In this document: one piece after another, positions 5,827 through 10,034 of the stretch | How the letters are laid out: the number at the start of each line of letters is the position of its first letter | Numbering within the stretch: position 1 is the first letter of the stretch | From: an uncultured Bacteroides sp. | GTDB lineage: Bacteria; Bacteroidota; Bacteroidia; Bacteroidales; Bacteroidaceae | DNA: 10,034 nt | Direction of reading: 5' to 3' | Assembly: GCA_905203765.1 (NCBI GenBank) | Contig: CAJKXC010000080.1 | Span: 1-10,034 of the forward strand | Made by a program: the position numbers and the translations under genes | Notes under the pieces: model-generated | Told to the model about the DNA's origin: nothing | Seen by the model: the letters and a program-made list of their open reading frames with translations, nothing else | Database searches by the model: none

Positions 5827-6714
5827 ATGGCAAGAAAAATCAAAGTAGGTATCATCCAGCAAGCCAATACGGCAGACCTTCGGACGAATCTCATGAACCT
5901 GGCAAAAAGCATTGAAGCGTGTGCTGCGCACGGTGCCCAGTTGGTAGTGTTGCAAGAGCTGCACAACTCCCTCTATTTCTGTCAGACGGAAGATACGCAG
6001 GTGTTTGATCTGGCAGAGCCGATTCCCGGTCCGTCTACCGGCTTTTATTCCGAACTGGCGGCAGCGAACGATATTGTACTGGTGACTTCTTTGTTCGAGA
6101 AGCGCGCTCCCGGCTTGTACCACAACACAGCCGTTGTCTTTGAACGCGACGGTAGCATTGCCGGGAAATATCGTAAGATGCATATCCCCGATGACCCTGC
6201 CTATTACGAGAAGTTTTATTTCACTCCCGGCGACATCGGTTTCGAACCTATTCAAACCTCTTTGGGCAAGCTGGGTGTATTGGTATGCTGGGATCAATGG
6301 TATCCGGAAGCTGCCCGCCTCATGGCTTTGAAAGGAGCTGAAGTCCTGATCTATCCTACCGCCATCGGCTGGGAAAGCACCGATACGGACGATGAGAAGG
6401 CACGCCAACTCAATGCCTGGATTATTTCGCAACGCGGACATGCCGTAGCCAACGGCTTGCCGGTAATCTCCGTGAACCGCGTAGGTCACGAGCCCGATCC
6501 TTCCATGCAAACGAACGGTATCTTGTTCTGGGGAAATAGTTTTGTTGCCGGACCGCAAGGCGAGTTCCTTGCACAAGCAGCCAATGACCGTCCCGAAAAT
6601 ATAGTAGTAGAAGTCGATTTGGAACGCTCGGAGAATGTACGCCGTTGGTGGCCGTTCCTGCGCGATCGCAGAATCGATGCTTACGAAGGGCTGACGAAAC
6701 GGTTTCTTGATTGA
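5827..6714 (+). CDS. aguB: N-carbamoylputrescine amidohydrolase
   Basis: It cleaves N-carbamoylputrescine to putrescine, CO2 and ammonia, completing the agmatine route to polyamines. The 295-residue protein is a nitrilase-superfamily enzyme with the Glu-Lys-Cys triad visible: Glu44 in LQELHN, Lys117 in YRKMHIPDDP, and Cys154 in LVCWDQWYPE. KFYFTPGD (129-136), IYPTAIGWE and the C-terminal RRWWPFLRDRR are features of the AguB branch rather than general nitrilases. Length is typical (about 290-300). The ATG is 36 bases after the aguA stop with no terminator between them, so the two are co-transcribed. Putrescine would feed spermidine synthesis, which in Bacteroidota usually runs through carboxyspermidine. 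The stop is only 2 bases from the stop of the convergent gtrA-like gene. Confidence 0.95.
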   Translation: MARKIKVGIIQQANTADLRTNLMNLAKSIEACAAHGAQLVVLQELHNSLYFCQTEDTQVFDLAEPIPGPSTGFYSELAAANDIVLVTSLFEKRAPGLYHNTAVVFERDGSIAGKYRKMHIPDDPAYYEKFYFTPGDIGFEPIQTSLGKLGVLVCWDQWYPEAARLMALKGAEVLIYPTAIGWESTDTDDEKARQLNAWIISQRGHAVANGLPVISVNRVGHEPDPSMQTNGILFWGNSFVAGPQGEFLAQAANDRPENIVVEVDLERSENVRRWWPFLRDRRIDAYEGLTKRFLD

Positions 6715-6716
6715 TC

Positions 6717-7097
6717 TTATTTAAACGTAACTTTCCTGTTCATCACGAAGTTAATCCCGCCGTAGATAAACAGTCCTAAGAACTGGGCAAGGTATTCATT
6801 GCAATCCAGTCCTTCCACCAGTCCGATAAGAAAGAGGAATTGTGCGCCGTAAGCCATTCCGAAAGCAATAGAAAAGAGCAGCACTTGGCGCCAAGTGTTG
6901 CTCTTCTTTTCTAAGGGGAATATCCAATACTTACACCAGATAAAGTTATGTATCTGTGCAAGTGTATAAGCTACTACATTGGAGAGCAGGTAATTGATGT
7001 CCAGTTCATCCATCATCACCCAAACGGTGACTGCTATAATCAGTGCATTCAACGTACCGATTACCGCAAAGCGGAAAACACGTGTGGACTCTTTCAC
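6717..7097 (-). CDS. GtrA-family small membrane protein
   Basis: The 126-residue protein has four hydrophobic segments (about residues 9-28, 35-57, 70-95 and 100-119) and GtrA-family marks: FAVIGTLNALI in the first helix, AYTLAQIHNFIWCKYWIF after the second, and a C-terminal INFVMNRKVTF. GtrA-like proteins are inner-membrane proteins often linked to flipping or modifying polyprenyl-linked sugars; no glycosyltransferase lies next to this one, so its substrate is unknown. The start is GTG at 7095-7097, preceded by AGGAG at 7101-7105 with a short 3-base spacer; no ATG is available without losing the first helix. It begins 20 bases after the aspS stop and is probably transcribed with aspS. Confidence 0.88.
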   Translation of the reverse strand: MKESTRVFRFAVIGTLNALIIAVTVWVMMDELDINYLLSNVVAYTLAQIHNFIWCKYWIFPLEKKSNTWRQVLLFSIAFGMAYGAQFLFLIGLVEGLDCNEYLAQFLGLFIYGGINFVMNRKVTFK

Positions 7098-7100
7098 TCT

Positions 7101-7105
7101 CTCCT
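7101..7105 (-). promoter_or_regulatory. Shine-Dalgarno sequence before the GTG start of the gtrA-like gene
   Basis: The minus strand reads AGGAG followed by AGA and then GTG. The match is strong for this genome but the spacing, three bases, is shorter than usual. It supports translation from the non-ATG start at 7097. Confidence 0.45.
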
Positions 7106-7117
7106 GCTCTCGCCTCT

Positions 7118-8875
7118 TTATTCCTTCACCTCTACAATCAGATTCAGTTCATCCAACTGTTTCTGATCGATGCACGAAGGTGCATCCAGCATTACGTCGC
7201 GTCCACTGTTGTTCTTCGGGAATGCGATGCAGTCGCGGATACTGTCGAGACCTGCAAAGATGCTTACCCAACGGTCAAGGCCGTATGCCAATCCACCGTG
7301 GGGAGGCGCACCGTACTTGAATGCATTCATCAGGAAGCCGAACTGTTCCTGAGCCTTCTCCGGGGTAAACCCGAGAATCTCGAACATCTTCGCCTGCAAC
7401 TGTGCATCGTGGATACGGATGGAACCGCCACCCACTTCGATACCGTTGCACACCATGTCGTATGCATCTGCGCGAACCGCTGCCGGGTCTGTATCCAGCA
7501 AAGGAATATCCTCATCCTTCGGATGGGTAAACGGATGGTGCATCGCCATCAGACGGCCTTCTTCTTCGCTCCACTCAAACATGGGGAAGTCTACTACCCA
7601 CAGGAGGGCAAACTTATTCTTGTCGCGCAAGCCCAGTTGGTTACCCATTTCGAGGCGGAGCTCGTTCAGTTGCTTACGGGTTTTCATCACGTCGTCACCG
7701 CTCAGAATCAGAATCAGGTCACCCGGTTTGGCTCCGAATGCCGCTTTCATTTCCTGCAATACCCCTTGTGTATAGAATTTGTCTACGCTTGACTTCACGT
7801 TACCGTCAGCTTCTACGCGGGCATATACCATACCCTTGGCGCCGATTTGCGGTCTTTTTACGAATTCGGTCAAGGCATCCAGTTGCTTGCGCGTATAGCT
7901 TGCAGCGCCTTCTGCACAGATACCGCCTACATAAGCGGCGTTATCGAATACAGAGAAGCCGTGTCCTTTCATGATGTCCATCAGTTCCACGAACTTCATG
8001 CCGAAGCGAAGGTCGGGTTTGTCGCTGCCGTAGTACTTCATGGCATCCGCCCAAGGCATGCGCAGGAACGGTTCGGTCAGTTCCACACCGCGGATTTCTT
8101 TGAATAGGTATTTTGCCATTCCCTCGAACAGGTTGATGATATCGTCCTGCTCTACGAAAGACATTTCACAGTCTATCTGAGTGAATTCCGGTTGGCGGTC
8201 GGCACGCAGGTCTTCGTCGCGGAAACACTTGGCAATCTGGAAGTAACGGTCGAAGCCGGATACCATCAACAACTGCTTCAGCGTCTGCGGGCTTTGCGGC
8301 AAAGCGTAGAACTGTCCCGGATTCATGCGCGAAGGAACCACGAAGTCGCGGGCACCTTCAGGGGTCGATCCTACCAGAATCGGAGTCTCCACTTCAATAA
8401 AGCCTTGTTGGTCCAGATACTTGCGTACCTCGATCGTCATCTTGTGACGGAGTTCCAGGTTGCTGCGTACGTTGGCGCGGCGCAAGTCCAGGTAACGGTA
8501 TTTCATGCGGATGTCATCGCCCCCATCGGTATTCTCTTCGATGGTGAAGGGAGGAGTCAGTGCGGCATTCAGTACGTTCAGTTCCGATACGATGATTTCA
8601 ATATCTCCGGTCGGGATGTTGCTGTTCTTGCTGAAACGCTCGTTCACCGTACCTTTTATTTGGATTACGAACTCACGTCCCAGGTGGTTGGCGCGTTCGC
8701 AAAGTTCAGCGTTCACCTCTTCGTTGAATACTAATTGGGTGATTCCGTAACGGTCGCGAAGGTCAATGAAGGTCATGCCCCCCATTTTGCGGCTGCGCTG
8801 TACCCAACCTGCCAGCGTCACTTGCTTATTAACATCGGAGATACGAAGTTCTCCGCAGGTGTGTGATCTATACAT
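7118..8875 (-). CDS. aspS: Aspartyl-tRNA synthetase
   Basis: It charges tRNA-Asp with aspartate in the cytoplasm. The 585-residue protein is the full bacterial type: N-terminal OB-fold anticodon-binding domain (about 1-110), class II catalytic core with YRYLDLRR (127-133), TPEGARDF (171-178) and ALPQSPQ, motif 2 FRDEDLRADRQPEFTQID (218-235), a GAD insertion (about 290-400), and motif 3 GLAYGLDRW ending at the Arg535 region. Position 31 is Met and position 83 is Lys. Non-discriminating enzymes are reported to have His and Gly at the matching places, so this looks like the tRNA-Asp-specific form (inference). The ATG at 8873-8875 is the family start. A -7 box lies 30 bases upstream, and the gtrA-like gene follows 20 bases after the stop. 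Confidence 0.98.
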   Translation of the reverse strand: MYRSHTCGELRISDVNKQVTLAGWVQRSRKMGGMTFIDLRDRYGITQLVFNEEVNAELCERANHLGREFVIQIKGTVNERFSKNSNIPTGDIEIIVSELNVLNAALTPPFTIEENTDGGDDIRMKYRYLDLRRANVRSNLELRHKMTIEVRKYLDQQGFIEVETPILVGSTPEGARDFVVPSRMNPGQFYALPQSPQTLKQLLMVSGFDRYFQIAKCFRDEDLRADRQPEFTQIDCEMSFVEQDDIINLFEGMAKYLFKEIRGVELTEPFLRMPWADAMKYYGSDKPDLRFGMKFVELMDIMKGHGFSVFDNAAYVGGICAEGAASYTRKQLDALTEFVKRPQIGAKGMVYARVEADGNVKSSVDKFYTQGVLQEMKAAFGAKPGDLILILSGDDVMKTRKQLNELRLEMGNQLGLRDKNKFALLWVVDFPMFEWSEEEGRLMAMHHPFTHPKDEDIPLLDTDPAAVRADAYDMVCNGIEVGGGSIRIHDAQLQAKMFEILGFTPEKAQEQFGFLMNAFKYGAPPHGGLAYGLDRWVSIFAGLDSIRDCIAFPKNNSGRDVMLDAPSCIDQKQLDELNLIVEVKE

Positions 8876-8905
8876 ATTATATATATTGTTTTATAAAATA
8901 CCGTG

Positions 8906-8913
8906 CAAAAATA
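8906..8913 (-). promoter_or_regulatory. -7 box of the aspS promoter
   Basis: The minus strand reads TATTTTTG, fitting the Bacteroides consensus TAnnTTTG, 30 bases upstream of the aspS ATG. It lies in the 89-base gap (8876-8964) after the lipid kinase gene. A TTTG stands 24 bases further upstream, slightly too far for a standard -33 box. The gap has no obvious terminator hairpin, so read-through from the kinase gene may add to aspS expression. Confidence 0.5.
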
Positions 8914-8964
8914 CACAAAACATATTACATGGCGTATCAAAGGAAGATAGTTTCTTTTTAGGAT

Positions 8965-10008
8965 TCAGATTTTAGTCAGTTTCTTTATCTGCTCTTTTCC
9001 TTTATCTATTATCATTTTGTTTTTGTGGGCGATGTCTTCCACCAGTGTTTCGTTGATCTGTTTCAATCCGTTGATGTAGTCTTGCGCCCGTTGCAGCACG
9101 TTCGAGGAGTCTTTCTCCGCATCGCGGGGCACGATGACTTGAAGTCCTTTCTTTACTATCTTTACATCCACATTTTCTCCCATCATCAGCGGGTCGCCGT
9201 CAAAGTGCGCCACGCCCGGCTTGGAACGGTGGATTCGTAGCGTCTGGCAGCGGAAAGTCTTGATACGGCTGTTCTGGTCGATGGTTTTGTTGAATAGCTG
9301 GAAAGATAATGACGGCACGTCGAGCACGGTGAACGGTTCCAGTATCGTTACGTCCAGCAGTCCGTCATTCAAGGTGGCCTGCGGAGTGATGTATGCATTG
9401 TTTCCGTATTGCGAAGCGTTTCCGCAAGCTATAAGGAAGGCTTTGTAGCGCGAAGTGCTGCCGTCCATTTCCAGTTCGTAGGTTTCGGGGCGGTATTTCA
9501 GGCTTTCGAGCAATGTCTTTTCCAGGTAAGTAAGCGGACCTCTCCTACCCGCTTTGGAGAATTTCAGGCTTACGAATGCATCGAAGCCTACCCCACAGGT
9601 ACAGAAGAACGGTACGTCATTGATTTTCCCGTAATCAATGATGTCTATCAAGCCGTCGTTGATGATGTCAATGGCCTTCTTCGGCTCCATCGGAATTTGA
9701 AGATGGCGTGCCAGCCCGTTGCCCGATCCGCAGGGGATAATGCCCAATGCCGTTCCTGTATGTACCAGCGAACGCGCTATCTCATTGATAGTGCCGTCTC
9801 CACCGACAGCAACCACTGCATATATGCCTTCTTTGGCTTTTTGCGCAGCTATGTCAACAGCATGGCCTGCCCGTTCGGTGTAGATAACCTCTTGTACATA
9901 CCTTTCCTTATCCAGCCTTTCATCGAGCCATTTCAAGATCTGCTCTTTGCCTTGAGTGCCGGATATGGGGTTTATTATAAATGCTATTTTCTTCTTATTC
10001 TCGTCCAT
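8965..10008 (-). CDS. Diacylglycerol/sphingosine kinase-like lipid kinase (YegS/LCB5 family)
   Basis: The 347-residue protein is a soluble or peripheral lipid kinase that should phosphorylate a lipid hydroxyl with ATP. Motifs in order: NPISGTQGK (13-21), VGGDGTINEI (68-77, catalytic GGDGT loop), IPCGSGNGLAR (91-101), CGVGFDAFVS (138-147), ACGNASQYGNN, ATLNDGLLDV (211-220) and HFDGDP (268-273). The first 295 residues or so cover the standard DAGK catalytic domain plus C-terminal beta domain. A polar helical tail (about 297-347, ending KKLTKI) extends beyond it. The GSGNGLA motif resembles sphingosine kinases more than the G-T-x-ND motif usual in bacterial diacylglycerol kinases, but the substrate cannot be fixed from sequence. 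The ATG at 10006-10008 precedes MDENKKKIAFIINP, as expected. Only 26 bases lie upstream, so its promoter is not assessable. Confidence 0.92.
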   Translation of the reverse strand: MDENKKKIAFIINPISGTQGKEQILKWLDERLDKERYVQEVIYTERAGHAVDIAAQKAKEGIYAVVAVGGDGTINEIARSLVHTGTALGIIPCGSGNGLARHLQIPMEPKKAIDIINDGLIDIIDYGKINDVPFFCTCGVGFDAFVSLKFSKAGRRGPLTYLEKTLLESLKYRPETYELEMDGSTSRYKAFLIACGNASQYGNNAYITPQATLNDGLLDVTILEPFTVLDVPSLSFQLFNKTIDQNSRIKTFRCQTLRIHRSKPGVAHFDGDPLMMGENVDVKIVKKGLQVIVPRDAEKDSSNVLQRAQDYINGLKQINETLVEDIAHKNKMIIDKGKEQIKKLTKI

Positions 10009-10034
10009 GCAAGGATTGTTGCTATGCAGATTTT

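Noticed and set aside
4915..6576. A 553-codon open frame on the minus strand opposite aguA and aguB, crossing their intergenic gap
   Set aside because: Both sense genes are certain enzymes with complete active sites. The antisense product has no recognisable domain and a composition typical of a mirrored coding frame. It is a by-product of codon usage.
7043..7792. Plus-strand frame of 249 codons over aspS and the gtrA-like gene; a similar one at 8192-8734
   Set aside because: Both lie opposite a complete aspartyl-tRNA synthetase and show no family motifs.
1..10034. Mobile element, defence island or phage remnant
   Set aside because: All genes are housekeeping or widespread families with even base composition; no transposase, integrase, terminal repeat or CRISPR repeat is visible.

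Overview
The window looks like ordinary core chromosome of a Bacteroidota member, most likely Bacteroides or a close relative. The evidence is the repeated TAnnTTTG-type -7 promoter box (TATCTTTG four times, TATTTTTG once) upstream of genes, the A/T-rich leaders with weak Shine-Dalgarno sequences, and the protein families present. Ten protein-coding genes fill nearly all of it. I see no mobile element, CRISPR array, tRNA or rRNA, and no gene-free stretch longer than about 170 bases.

Layout, left to right. (1) 1-1702, minus strand: a Nif3-family metal protein followed 5 bases later by a coiled-coil/C4 zinc-ribbon protein, ended by a hairpin terminator. (2) 1873-2277, plus strand: a small lipoprotein, divergent from nif3, ended by a hairpin that also covers the end of the convergent gene. 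(3) 2298-4035, minus strand: a three-gene operon with a FetA-like ABC ATPase, an unrecognised 93-residue protein with one C-terminal membrane segment, and a FetB-like (UPF0014) permease that starts at TTG. (4) 4126-6714, plus strand: a ferredoxin-like DUF2148 protein, agmatine deiminase (AguA) and N-carbamoylputrescine amidohydrolase (AguB). The last two convert agmatine to putrescine. (5) 6717-10008, minus strand: a YegS/sphingosine-kinase-like lipid kinase, aspartyl-tRNA synthetase (with its own promoter) and a small GtrA-family membrane protein.

The two divergent intergenic regions (1732-1872 and 4036-4125) are built alike: a TATCTTTG box faces each way, so each region contains a perfect 10-bp inverted repeat. 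I found no convincing new multi-gene system. The points most worth following up are the small membrane protein between fetA and fetB, the DUF2148 protein joined to the putrescine genes, and the sphingosine-kinase-like nucleotide-binding motif of the lipid kinase in an organism group known to make sphingolipids.
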